Below, piece after piece: positions 42,266 to 50,668 of a DNA stretch of 64,000 nt (positions are counted from its first letter, which is position 1; each line of letters begins with the position of its first letter). Where the stretch lies: assembly GCF_014699005.1 (NCBI RefSeq), contig NZ_JACWZY010000003.1, positions 310,001 to 374,000 on the forward strand, read 5' to 3'. Origin of the DNA: Spirosoma profusum (GTDB lineage Bacteria > Bacteroidota > Bacteroidia > Cytophagales > Spirosomataceae). A program made the position numbers and the translations under genes. Under the pieces are notes generated by a model, which was not told where the DNA came from, searched no databases, and worked only from the letters and a program-made list of their open reading frames with translations.

Positions 42266-42383
42266 AAATACGAGTGTTTTTTTGTCATTCTGACGAAGGA
42301 AGAATCTTAACGTTTGCTTACTCTCAAGTTAGGATGCTTTAAGATTCTTCCTTCGTCAGAATGACAAAAAAACACTCGTATTT
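42266..42383. repeat. Perfect 45-bp inverted repeat, 28-bp spacer
   Basis: Arms at 42266-42310 and 42339-42383 are exact complements with core GTCATTCTGACGAAGGAAGA. The spacer begins CGTTT, has TTAGGATG near its end, and is the same length as that of the element at 25495. It lies between convergent genes that already have a terminator, which argues against termination as its only role. Confidence 0.93.
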
Positions 42384-42429
42384 TAATTCAGAGATATATT
42401 ATCAAAAGGTCTAAGTTGCCTCTCTTTGA

Positions 42430-43338
42430 TTACACGTATTGAAACGGATTTCCGGAAGGAATATACGTAACAGGAACACCAGGAACTTTGGGTTTTAGCC
42501 AGGAAACCAGCCAGTCCATACCGGCGGCTTCGCTCAAGATATGGCCCATAACTACTAAGGATATTTTTTGCCCCTGTTTGCGTGCATCGCGCACGTACTC
42601 AGGCGTTTCCCATTCGCTGACTTCGCCACAAAAAACCACATCGGGTTTCGCCCGTTCAATCGCCATAATCTGATTTCGGCCGCCCGATGCTCCCGGCATT
42701 AGAAGAACACGCTGACACGATTGCGCCATATCGCCTACCACACGAACCTGCGGAATGCCCAATTTCTGTTTGACGTGAGTAATCAATTTTGATACGTTCG
42801 TCGCTGGCAACGTAATGACCTGCGGATTTTGTGGATCTACATTGTTCGTCCAGTCGAGCGCCGACAACATTCCTGTTCGAATACCATCGGGGCGGTGCGA
42901 ATGCCAGTAATCGTGGAAACGCCAGACCGCAATTCCATTTTTGGTTAATAACTCATGTTTATGTTTGAAAACCGGGTCATTGCTGAGCCAGTCGGTTTCA
43001 TCAAGATGATTATAAAATGTGGGTTCGTGGGCAATGATGAAGTTCGCCTTTGCGGCAATGGCTTTTTCGATGACCTCAGTCGTCGTAAACATCGTCGAAA
43101 CAATGCCCGTAACGGTTTGCGAGGCATTACCAGATTTTAACGTATCGACGGTTTTCGTAAAAGGCGCATTGGGTATAGTTTTCAGGATTAAGTCCATCAC
43201 CTGACCGACAGTAATGGATGGCTGACTAGCCTCTAATGGAGCCGCCTGGCTAAGAAACGGCGTATTGAGGAATATCGACGTACCAAATGCCTTTGTTGCG
43301 GTAACTAAGAATTGTCGTCTTCCGGGTAGAATAGTCAT
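42430..43338 (-). CDS. Nif3-like (DUF34) protein with Tat-like leader
   Basis: 302 residues. An exported-type leader PGRRQFLVTATKAFGTSIF, then a Nif3-like dinuclear-metal fold: TGIVSTMFTTTEVIEKAIAA, NFIIAHEPTFYNHLDE with the HEP metal motif, and GHILSEAAGMDWL near the end. Nif3 proteins are usually cytoplasmic and of unclear function (GTP cyclohydrolase-like or metal handling); an exported version next to sugar-oxidation genes is notable. It converges with the ThuA fusion gene. Confidence 0.83.
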   Translation of the reverse strand: MTILPGRRQFLVTATKAFGTSIFLNTPFLSQAAPLEASQPSITVGQVMDLILKTIPNAPFTKTVDTLKSGNASQTVTGIVSTMFTTTEVIEKAIAAKANFIIAHEPTFYNHLDETDWLSNDPVFKHKHELLTKNGIAVWRFHDYWHSHRPDGIRTGMLSALDWTNNVDPQNPQVITLPATNVSKLITHVKQKLGIPQVRVVGDMAQSCQRVLLMPGASGGRNQIMAIERAKPDVVFCGEVSEWETPEYVRDARKQGQKISLVVMGHILSEAAGMDWLVSWLKPKVPGVPVTYIPSGNPFQYV

Positions 43339-43439
43339 GGGTGTTTGCGGATTTATGGGACGATACTACGTAATTTTAGTGAGTTACGGTAGCTTGTTAT
43401 CAGGCAAAAAGATGAATCATTTCGGCGTTTCGGTGGTTT

Positions 43440-43550
43440 TCAAACAGTATCTAACGAACGAATAGTGAATAAGTGGTAAAGAAAAATGAATTGATAATCA
43501 AGGCGATTCATTATCCATTTTGCATTATTCATTAACGTAGATTATCGATC
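43440..43550. repeat. Imperfect inverted repeat of the AATGAATAATG type
   Basis: GAATAGTGAATAAGTGG on the left and CATTTTGCATTATTCATT on the right are partial complements in the region before the ygiQ-like start. Weak evidence; similar AATGGATAATGAAT palindromes occur in related genomes to my recollection. Confidence 0.4.
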
Positions 43551-45446
43551 ATGACAGAAAGACCCCTAACCGATTGGTTGCCTCTGACGAAACAGGAAGT
43601 TGAAAAACGAGGCTGGGATGAAGTAGATATTGTGCTGGTATCGGGGGATGCCTACGTCGACCATCCGGCCTTTGGGACGGCTGTTATCGGACGTATCATG
43701 GAAAGCGAAGGCTTTCGAGTGGCGATTATTGCTCAGCCCAACTGGAAAGACGACCTGCGCGATTTCAAGAAATTTGGTCGGCCAAAATACTTTTTTGGCG
43801 TTACGGCGGGCTGTATGGATTCGATGGTGAATCACTACACGGCCAACAAACGACTACGTTCCAACGATTCATATACGCCCGGTGGCGAAGCGGGTTTCCG
43901 GCCTGACTACGCTACGATTGTGTATTCCAATATCCTGAAAACGCTCTACCCGGACGTACCGGTGCTGCTCGGTGGTATCGAGGCTTCACTACGTCGGGTG
44001 ACGCATTATGACTATTGGCAGGACAAATTGATGCCGTCGATTCTGGTCGATTCCGGGGCTGATATGCTGGTGTATGGCATGGGCGAACAACCCCTCCGCG
44101 AAATCCTGAAACTGGTTCGGAAGAACGTACCGTTTTCGTCGATGCGGAACATTAATCAGGTGTCTTTTCTGCACAACGCCAGTACGCCACTACGTGATTA
44201 CAACAACTGGAATACCGTCGAGCTGGCTAGCCATGAGGTGTGCCTGGAAGACAAAATTAAGTACGCGGCTAACTTCAAAATTGTTGAGGTAGAGTCGAAT
44301 AAGTGGCAGGCGAATCGTATTACGCAACAGGTTGGTAATCAGGTACTGGTAATTAATCCGCCGTTTAAGACGATGGATGAGGCCGAAGTCGATAAATCGT
44401 TCGATTTGCCGTACACTCGTATGCCGCACCCGAAATACAAAAAGCGTGGGCCGATTCCGGCTTACGACATGATTAAGTTCTCGGTCAACATGCACCGGGG
44501 TTGTTTTGGCGGCTGTAGTTTTTGCACGATTTCGGCCCACCAAGGGAAATTTATTGCGTCACGTAGTGAAACGTCGGTACTGAAAGAGGTCGAGGAAATC
44601 ACGAAACATCCTGAGTTTAAAGGCTATATTTCTGATTTGGGCGGGCCGTCGGCGAACATGTACAAGATGAAAGGCAAAGATGAGTCGATCTGCGCCCGCT
44701 GCCAGAGTCCGAGCTGTATTCACCCGGTTATTTGCTCCAACCTCGATACGTCGCACAAGCCGCTGACGGAACTGTATCGGAAGGTTGATGCGAATCCGAA
44801 AATCAAAAAAGCGTTCGTAGGTTCGGGCGTTCGCTATGATTTACTGGTCGATGATTTCAACAAAAATAACGAAGACGGCAACCACGATGAATACCTGGAG
44901 CAACTGACTACGCGACACGTATCAGGAAGGTTGAAAGTAGCCCCTGAACACACCGCCGATGATACGTTGCGGATTATGCGGAAACCATCGTTCAAGTATT
45001 TCAAGTTGTTCAAAAAGAAATACGACCAGATTCAGGAGAAACACAACCTCAAGCAGCCCCTGATTCCATATTTTATTTCGTCGCACCCCGGCTGCGAGGA
45101 GCAGGACATGGCGAACCTTGCCGCCGAAACTAAGGATATGGGTTTCCAGCTCGAACAGGTGCAGGATTTTACGCCCACGCCCATGACAGTAGCCGAAGTG
45201 ATTTACTATTCCGGCGTTCACCCCTACACGCTGAAGCCCGTCAAAACAGCCAAAACCCGCGACGAGAAACAGGCGCAAAACCGTTATTTCTTCTGGTATA
45301 AGCCCGAATACAAAGACTGGATTCGGAACCGACTGAACAAACTTAACCGCCCGGATTTAGCGGATAAATTATTGGGAAGTCCGAAGAAAGAAAACGGGAG
45401 CAAGACGAAATACAACCGAAATTATACAAGAAGTAAGAAGCGTTAA
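43551..45446 (+). CDS. ygiQ: YgiQ-family radical SAM protein
   Basis: 631 residues. N-terminal domain with DIVLVSGDAYVDHPAFGTAV, typical of YgiQ; the iron-sulphur motif Cys318, Cys322 and Cys325 in RGCFGGCSFCTI; then a second Cys cluster ICARCQSPSCIHPVIC around residues 382-397, and LKVAPEHTADDTLRIMRKPS. The C-terminal tail is Lys/Arg-rich (KYNRNYTRSKKR). Radical SAM chemistry is expected; the substrate of YgiQ is unknown. It is followed six bases later by kptA on the same strand, so they are probably co-transcribed. Confidence 0.95.
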   Translation: MTERPLTDWLPLTKQEVEKRGWDEVDIVLVSGDAYVDHPAFGTAVIGRIMESEGFRVAIIAQPNWKDDLRDFKKFGRPKYFFGVTAGCMDSMVNHYTANKRLRSNDSYTPGGEAGFRPDYATIVYSNILKTLYPDVPVLLGGIEASLRRVTHYDYWQDKLMPSILVDSGADMLVYGMGEQPLREILKLVRKNVPFSSMRNINQVSFLHNASTPLRDYNNWNTVELASHEVCLEDKIKYAANFKIVEVESNKWQANRITQQVGNQVLVINPPFKTMDEAEVDKSFDLPYTRMPHPKYKKRGPIPAYDMIKFSVNMHRGCFGGCSFCTISAHQGKFIASRSETSVLKEVEEITKHPEFKGYISDLGGPSANMYKMKGKDESICARCQSPSCIHPVICSNLDTSHKPLTELYRKVDANPKIKKAFVGSGVRYDLLVDDFNKNNEDGNHDEYLEQLTTRHVSGRLKVAPEHTADDTLRIMRKPSFKYFKLFKKKYDQIQEKHNLKQPLIPYFISSHPGCEEQDMANLAAETKDMGFQLEQVQDFTPTPMTVAEVIYYSGVHPYTLKPVKTAKTRDEKQAQNRYFFWYKPEYKDWIRNRLNKLNRPDLADKLLGSPKKENGSKTKYNRNYTRSKKR

Positions 45447-45452
45447 AAGAAA

Positions 45453-46001
45453 ATGATGACTGATAGCGAAACACAACGTATCAGTAAACTATTGAGCTTA
45501 GTGCTACGTCATAAGCCCGAAAAGATTGGTGTTACGCTCGATAAAAATGGCTGGACCGATGTTGATACACTGCTGATAAAATTAGCTGGCAACGGGTTTC
45601 GCGTTGACCGTGATCAGCTCCGGTATATTGTAGAAACAAATAATAAAAAACGATTCGCGTTTAGCCCGGACGAGAAACGGATTCGAGCCAATCAGGGCCA
45701 TTCGATTCAGGTTGATTTGGGGTATACTGAAAAGCAGCCACCCCAACATCTATATCATGGTACAGCTACGCGGTTTTTGGACATTATTCTGACGGAAGGC
45801 TTAAAAAAGATGAATCGCCACCATGTTCATTTAAGCAGTGAAGAGCAAACGGCTCATACCGTGGGAAGCCGCCATGGAAAACCGATCGTGCTGACTATAA
45901 AAGCTGGCGAGATGAAAGCAAACGGTCACGTTTTCTATCAATCTGAGAATGGGGTTTGGCTTACCGATTCTGTGCCAGCTTCATACATCATTCACGAATA
46001 G
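45453..46001 (+). CDS. kptA: RNA 2'-phosphotransferase (Tpt1/KptA)
   Basis: 182 residues. Tpt1/KptA transfers the 2'-phosphate of a spliced or damaged RNA to NAD, giving ADP-ribose 1'',2''-cyclic phosphate. Seen: N-terminal winged-helix lobe with KLLSLVLRHKPEKIG (Arg19), then the NAD lobe with LYHGTATRF (His102), KKMNRHHVHLS, and NGVWLTDSVP. The conserved Arg-His-Arg signature positions are present. Bacterial homologues have no proven substrate because tRNA splicing is absent; repair of 2'-phosphorylated RNA or end ADP-ribosylation are proposed roles for the family. Co-directional with ygiQ, gap six bases. Confidence 0.94.
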   Translation: MMTDSETQRISKLLSLVLRHKPEKIGVTLDKNGWTDVDTLLIKLAGNGFRVDRDQLRYIVETNNKKRFAFSPDEKRIRANQGHSIQVDLGYTEKQPPQHLYHGTATRFLDIILTEGLKKMNRHHVHLSSEEQTAHTVGSRHGKPIVLTIKAGEMKANGHVFYQSENGVWLTDSVPASYIIHE

Positions 46002-46016
46002 GTATCCTCGCCAATT

Positions 46017-47558
46017 TCACCCCGCCCAATTCTCCCGATCTAAACTCCGGTACTGAATTGCTTCGGCCAGGTGCTCAATTTTGATTTCATCACTACCTGC
46101 TAAGTCGGCGATGGTACGTGCTACTTTCAGAATTCGGTCGTAAGCGCGGGCCGATAAACCCAGACGTATCATAGCGGTTTTGAGCAGAGCGCGACCCGCG
46201 TCGTTGATGGCGCACACCTCTTTCACCATCTGAGAGGGCATCATGGCATTGCTGTATATGCCCGGATGGTCGGCGAAACGGGCTGTCTGGCGTTCCCGTG
46301 CCCGAATTACCCGCTCGCGGATGACTTCGCTGGGTTCGGCGGGTCGATTAGCGGTCATCTGGTCGAATGATACGGGCGTCACTTCAACGTGTAAATCGAT
46401 ACGGTCGAGGAGGGGCCCGCTGATTTTCGCCAGGTATTTCTGAACCACGCCCGGTCCGCAGACGCATTCTTTTTCGGGGTGATTGTAGTAGCCACAGGGA
46501 CAGGGATTCATGCTGGCAATGAGCATAAAACTTGCCGGAAATTCCACCGCCCATTTGGCCCGCGAGATGCTCACCTTCCGGTCTTCGAGTGGCTGACGCA
46601 TTACCTCTAGCGCCGACCGTTTAAACTCCGGCAATTCATCCAGAAATAGTACACCATTGTGCGCCAACGATATTTCGCCCGGTTGCGGAAAACTGCCGCC
46701 ACCCACCAAAGCGGCATCGGAAATGGTGTGGTGAGGAGATCGGTAAGGGCGGGTTGCCATCAGATTGGCTCGCGTACCAAGTTTACCCGCTACCGAATGA
46801 ATTTTTGTGGTTTCTAAAGCTTCCTGCAGGGTGAGCGGAGGTAAAATGCTGGGTAATCGTTTCGCCAGCATGGTTTTGCCTGCACCCGGTGGCCCAATCA
46901 TGATGACGTTGTGTCCACCGGCAGCAGCAATTTCCATCGCCCGTTTAATATTTTCCTGTCCCTGTACGTGCGAAAAATCGGCTTCGTACGCGTTAACCTG
47001 CGACAGAAATAAATCACGGGTGTCGCTCACTACGGGCGTAATCTCTTTTTTCCCTTCAAAAAATTCGACCGCATCCTGCATGTTCGTTACGCCAATCACA
47101 TCCAGGTTATTGACGATAGCCGCTTCCTGCGCATTTTCGGCCGGGAGAATAAACCCTTTATAGCCCTGTTTTCGTGCTTCGATGGCAATGGGTAACACAC
47201 CTTTGATGGGACGTAACGTACCGTCGAGGGATAGTTCGCCCATGATAACATAGTCTTCAAGGCTGCGCTGGGTGGTTATCTGTTCGGATGCCTGTAATAC
47301 GCAAAGGGCTATCGGCAAATCGTAAGCCGAACCTTCTTTGCGAATGTCGGCGGGAGCCAGATTGACGACGACTTTCTGGCGAGGCATTCGGTAGCCAAAA
47401 AACTTGAGGGAGGCTTCGACCCGCTGTTCGCTTTCTTTCACGGCACTGTCGGGTAGGCCAACCATGTTAAAATGAAGTCCCTGGCCCACGATAACTTCAA
47501 TAGTAATAATGCTCGCATTTACGCCATATACGGCAGCGCCAAAGGTTTTGGCTAACAT
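46017..47558 (-). CDS. YifB/ComM-family AAA ATPase
   Basis: 513 residues of the magnesium-chelatase-like YifB family. Seen: N-terminal Lon-like lobe (VVNLAPADIRKEGSAYDLPI), Walker A GPPGAGKTML, Walker B GVLFLDELPEF, a Cys cluster CPCGYYNHPEKECVC, and the C-terminal Mg_chelatase_C region (SARAYDRILKVARTIADLAG). ComM-type helicases promote branch migration during natural transformation in Vibrio and Haemophilus; whether this bacterium is competent is not known. It converges with kptA with 15 bases between stops. Confidence 0.95.
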   Translation of the reverse strand: MLAKTFGAAVYGVNASIITIEVIVGQGLHFNMVGLPDSAVKESEQRVEASLKFFGYRMPRQKVVVNLAPADIRKEGSAYDLPIALCVLQASEQITTQRSLEDYVIMGELSLDGTLRPIKGVLPIAIEARKQGYKGFILPAENAQEAAIVNNLDVIGVTNMQDAVEFFEGKKEITPVVSDTRDLFLSQVNAYEADFSHVQGQENIKRAMEIAAAGGHNVIMIGPPGAGKTMLAKRLPSILPPLTLQEALETTKIHSVAGKLGTRANLMATRPYRSPHHTISDAALVGGGSFPQPGEISLAHNGVLFLDELPEFKRSALEVMRQPLEDRKVSISRAKWAVEFPASFMLIASMNPCPCGYYNHPEKECVCGPGVVQKYLAKISGPLLDRIDLHVEVTPVSFDQMTANRPAEPSEVIRERVIRARERQTARFADHPGIYSNAMMPSQMVKEVCAINDAGRALLKTAMIRLGLSARAYDRILKVARTIADLAGSDEIKIEHLAEAIQYRSLDRENWAG

Positions 47559-47780
47559 AAACGGGTACGATAAAAGGAAAAGAAACTAGTTGACAAAGCT
47601 ATAGACGAGTAATTGATAAAAGGTAATTCGTCAGGAAATAAAATACATAGTTAAAAATACCTATTCATGGCAATTTGTTTACAGTTAAGTATATTAAAAT
47701 AAAAATAATAAATCGAAGAGTAATTGTATAAGTTAAACTATCCAAAGTCCAATTTTATCACTTTTAATCATTTTTCAATC
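47559..47780. other. AT-rich divergent intergenic region
   Basis: 222 bases clearly more AT-rich than the surroundings, between the starts of the YifB gene and the 47781 lipoprotein gene. It must hold both promoters; no clear element or repeat is visible. Confidence 0.45.
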
Positions 47781-48581
47781 ATGAGAGGTAACTATTTGTT
47801 TCTGCGAATTCCAACCACATGGTTCACGAAGTTGATTGTGATATTAACTCTCTTGATGGGTTGTACACGTAATTCTGCACAGATTACAGAAGATGTACTG
47901 CCAGTCTCATCTCGACGTCAAGCAGCTCAGGAAAAGAAAAAGCCCAAAACGAGAGTAACCTGGGACTACCTGCGGTACATGGTAAGAAATGGTGAGAATC
48001 CATCTATTTACAAACTACTTAAGGATCGTAATAAACTCATTCCTAGAGGTGCAGCAAAAGTGGCTGATGGTGGTTGTCATAGCAGCCCTTGGGACCCATG
48101 TGTACCTGATGAATTTGACGAGGGTGATCTTGCATCAATGAGAGTCGATGTCCCCTTTTTACTAAATGGACAAGTGGTTCATTTATCGCTTACTGTGCAG
48201 TATAAAATCAGTACGGGTGATGTCGTAAGTGTTGGTGCCACTGTATATGGTAATACCGGGAATACAGTTTGGACTAATTATTCACCAGCTGCCGCTAATT
48301 ATGCTAATGGGCAAATGACTGTAATCGCAAATATGCAATATACGTCGAGCGTTCAAACAACTAACACATTTGCTACTAATGTAGGTGGTAGCGGTGAAGT
48401 TGATGGTACAGGTATTAATGTAGGTTTACAGTACGAGAACAGTACACAGACTACACTTTCACAGACTGGAGTACTTTATACAAACTTTTCGGTCAACTTA
48501 CATAGTGCTTACGGTAGTGGGATGATTCAAATGAATGGCCCTGGTGGAATTCAGCGTGACTACTACATTGAGCCGCAATAA
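47781..48581 (+). CDS. AT-rich lipoprotein of unknown function
   Basis: 266 residues. The ATG at 47781 precedes a lipoprotein signal (LIVILTLLMGCTRNS). The mature part has a Lys/Arg-rich start (RRQAAQEKKKPKTRV), a Cys-bearing GGCHSSPWDPCVPDEFDEGD segment and a Ser/Thr/Asn/Gln-rich beta region (NTVWTNYSPAAANYANGQMT). I do not recognise a family. Two sampled lines give about 40-42% GC, below neighbouring genes near 50%, and the TACGT/ACGTA word is rare in it (two sites in 870 bases), both suggesting recent acquisition. It is flanked by an AT-rich promoter region and a long perfect hairpin. Confidence 0.7.
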   Translation: MRGNYLFLRIPTTWFTKLIVILTLLMGCTRNSAQITEDVLPVSSRRQAAQEKKKPKTRVTWDYLRYMVRNGENPSIYKLLKDRNKLIPRGAAKVADGGCHSSPWDPCVPDEFDEGDLASMRVDVPFLLNGQVVHLSLTVQYKISTGDVVSVGATVYGNTGNTVWTNYSPAAANYANGQMTVIANMQYTSSVQTTNTFATNVGGSGEVDGTGINVGLQYENSTQTTLSQTGVLYTNFSVNLHSAYGSGMIQMNGPGGIQRDYYIEPQ

Positions 48582-48644
48582 GACCAGTACGCAAAAGACA
48601 CTCCTTTCGCAAATGAAAGGAGTGTCTTTTGCGTACTGGTCTTG
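48579..48644. terminator. Perfect 29-bp stem bidirectional terminator
   Basis: Arms at 48580-48608 and 48615-48643 are exact complements around a six-base loop GCAAAT, and the stem begins inside the stop codon of the 47781 gene. It serves the convergent pair 47781/48653. Confidence 0.88.
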
Positions 48645-48652
48645 TAAATTCA

Positions 48653-49126
48653 CTATTTTTTGACAGCGTTAACCTGTATTTTACTTTTGTCTTTATAGAT
48701 AATATTTATAGCTCTTGATATTCCCTGCCCGTCTATAAAAAAAAGTACTCTAAGATTATCCTGTCCTTTTAGGTCAAATAAAGTAGGTGTAATTGGTATA
48801 AATTCATATTCACCCTCCTGAGGAATATCAATACGTAGTGTTTTTAAAATAGTTAGCTTAACAACCGCTGCTTCCGGCCCTACTCCTCCATACAAATAGT
48901 TTCCTGTCAGATTTCGCAAATAGACTGTGTCACTCATCATAGCTGTCGTAATGCTATCATTGTAAACAGTAATACGTCCATAAGCGCTCAACGTACTATC
49001 GCTTTTTTTATCATCAGTTGATGACCGTACATGTACGGTCATTGGTATTTGCTTCTCTTGGGAAAAGGCAACGGAGTAATCTCCTAACCATAACAATAAA
49101 CCGGCCAGAAACAAGACAATTTTCAT
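48653..49126 (-). CDS. Secreted protein of unknown function
   Basis: 157 residues. The ATG at 49126 starts a signal peptide (VLFLAGLLLWLGDYSVAFS); a TTG nine codons earlier is less likely. The mature part is small and beta-rich: STLSAYGRITVYNDSITTAM, VYLRNLTGNYLYGGVG, KTLRIDIPQEGEYEFIPI and RVLFFIDGQGISRAINIIY. No family recognised. GC is somewhat below average. It converges with the 47781 gene across a 29-bp hairpin. Confidence 0.68.
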   Translation of the reverse strand: MKIVLFLAGLLLWLGDYSVAFSQEKQIPMTVHVRSSTDDKKSDSTLSAYGRITVYNDSITTAMMSDTVYLRNLTGNYLYGGVGPEAAVVKLTILKTLRIDIPQEGEYEFIPITPTLFDLKGQDNLRVLFFIDGQGISRAINIIYKDKSKIQVNAVKK

Positions 49127-49295
49127 CTTAACCAATATTTGCACTCTTGTCAATTAAAAACAATAATTAGTTTATTAACATATCCATTTTATTATTTGTT
49201 TTCAGGCTAGACGATTGTTGGATGAAAAGGAGATAAGCAACGTAGTGTATTTCAACATTCTGCTTATTTTCGAACAAAACAAACTCTTCTACCTA

Positions 49296-50657
49296 ATGAC
49301 TCCTACGTTGAATCGGCAACCAGTTTTTGAGTGTATTAGTGGACCCGACGAAGGCCGAACAGCTATTCTGCTTCCGCAAACTCGTTTGGTTCTGGGACGT
49401 AATCCGGAGTCAAATATTCCCCTAGTCGATCCGCAAACGGCTGAACAACATTTATCTATTTTATACGACGGCCAAAACGTTTACTTTCAAACGATTAACG
49501 GTGAACCCGTTGAGTTGAACGGACGTAACGTAACAACGGGAGAGCTTAATCCGGCTGCCGATTTACGTATCGGTTCCTCGCATTGGCGGCTTCGAGTTAA
49601 ATCCGATTCAACAGATTCAGGCTCCGGTAACCCGTTTGCGAATCTTGATTTCTCAAGCTCCGTCAACCGGATTAGTACGTTAACCGGCGTCGATACGTTG
49701 GATAGCGATTTCAGCATGAAAAGTATTTTTGCCAAAATAGGCGAAAAACGTACTGATGAAGATATCGAAAATGCCTTTACGGTAGGCACCCGCGCCACTA
49801 CGCCCGTTGTCGGTACAATTGCCTCGCACTGGCCTCAACCCTGGCTTTTTCTTCGATTTGGGGGTAGCGCGATACTATTGTTTATTACGTTGTACGTAGC
49901 AGTAACGCAGTTTCGAAACGAGTTACTAATTCCCGGATTGCTCTTTGTTGGCTCGTTTGCGGTGCCGTTTGCCAGCCTGATTTTTTTCTGGGAAATGAAT
50001 GCTCCGCAGAATATATCCCTCTATCAAACCATCAAATTATTGTTTTTGGGGGGGATGGTATCACTGCTGATTTCACTGTTTTTCTTCAGTAATACAGCCT
50101 TGCTTGGTACGTTTCTGGGCGCTTCAAGTGCAGGTATCGTAGAGGAGTCGGGTAAGTTGCTGGCGGTGCTGATGCTGATGCGGAACAAAAACCAGTACCA
50201 CTGGATTCTGAACGGCTTATTGTTCGGAGCGGCCGTTGGAACGGGTTTTGCCGCTTTCGAATCGGCAGGCTATGCATTTGTGGTGCTCTTGCAGGGCGGG
50301 TTTGGGTCAGCTATCAGTAATATTTTTCTGAGAGGTCTACTAGCTCCATTTAGTCACGTGGTCTGGACGGCCATTACGGCAGCGGCAATCTGGCGCGTGA
50401 AAGGCGAAGGCAAATTTGAATGGGACATGCTGAAAGACCCCCGCTTCCTGCGGACGTTTATCGCAGTAATGCTGCTGCACATGGTTTGGAATGCGCCATT
50501 TGATTTTCCCATTTTTCCGGTAATCTGGTTCATCCCAACCAAGCAGTTGATACTCGGTACAATTGCCTGGATTATGGTACTGGGCACCATTCAAAGCGGG
50601 CTAAAACAGATTAAAAAGGCTCAGGAGGCTGTACTGCAACCGGCACCAACGGCCTGA
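49296..50657 (+). CDS. FHA-domain / PrsW-family intramembrane protease fusion
   Basis: 453 residues; ATG at 49296 chosen because the FHA domain begins right after it. FHA domain about residues 10-115 (TRLVLGRNPESNIPLVDPQT, ELNGRNVTTGELNP), which binds phosphothreonine. After a Ser-rich linker come about eight membrane segments from residue ~185. The PrsW signature is seen in AGIVEESGKLLAVLMLM (Glu283-Glu284), GTGFAAFESAGYAF, LAPFSHVVWTAIT and LLHMVWNAPFDF. PrsW cleaves anti-sigma factors or similar membrane proteins. The FHA fusion suggests control by Ser/Thr phosphorylation (inference). It converges with rsmH across 11 bases. Confidence 0.88.
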   Translation: MTPTLNRQPVFECISGPDEGRTAILLPQTRLVLGRNPESNIPLVDPQTAEQHLSILYDGQNVYFQTINGEPVELNGRNVTTGELNPAADLRIGSSHWRLRVKSDSTDSGSGNPFANLDFSSSVNRISTLTGVDTLDSDFSMKSIFAKIGEKRTDEDIENAFTVGTRATTPVVGTIASHWPQPWLFLRFGGSAILLFITLYVAVTQFRNELLIPGLLFVGSFAVPFASLIFFWEMNAPQNISLYQTIKLLFLGGMVSLLISLFFFSNTALLGTFLGASSAGIVEESGKLLAVLMLMRNKNQYHWILNGLLFGAAVGTGFAAFESAGYAFVVLLQGGFGSAISNIFLRGLLAPFSHVVWTAITAAAIWRVKGEGKFEWDMLKDPRFLRTFIAVMLLHMVWNAPFDFPIFPVIWFIPTKQLILGTIAWIMVLGTIQSGLKQIKKAQEAVLQPAPTA

Positions 50658-50668
50658 TGCTACGTTCG

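Noticed and set aside
47559-49200. A toxin-antitoxin or effector-immunity pair formed by the 47781 and 48653 genes
   Set aside because: The two genes converge, both have export signals and share no known toxin or immunity features.
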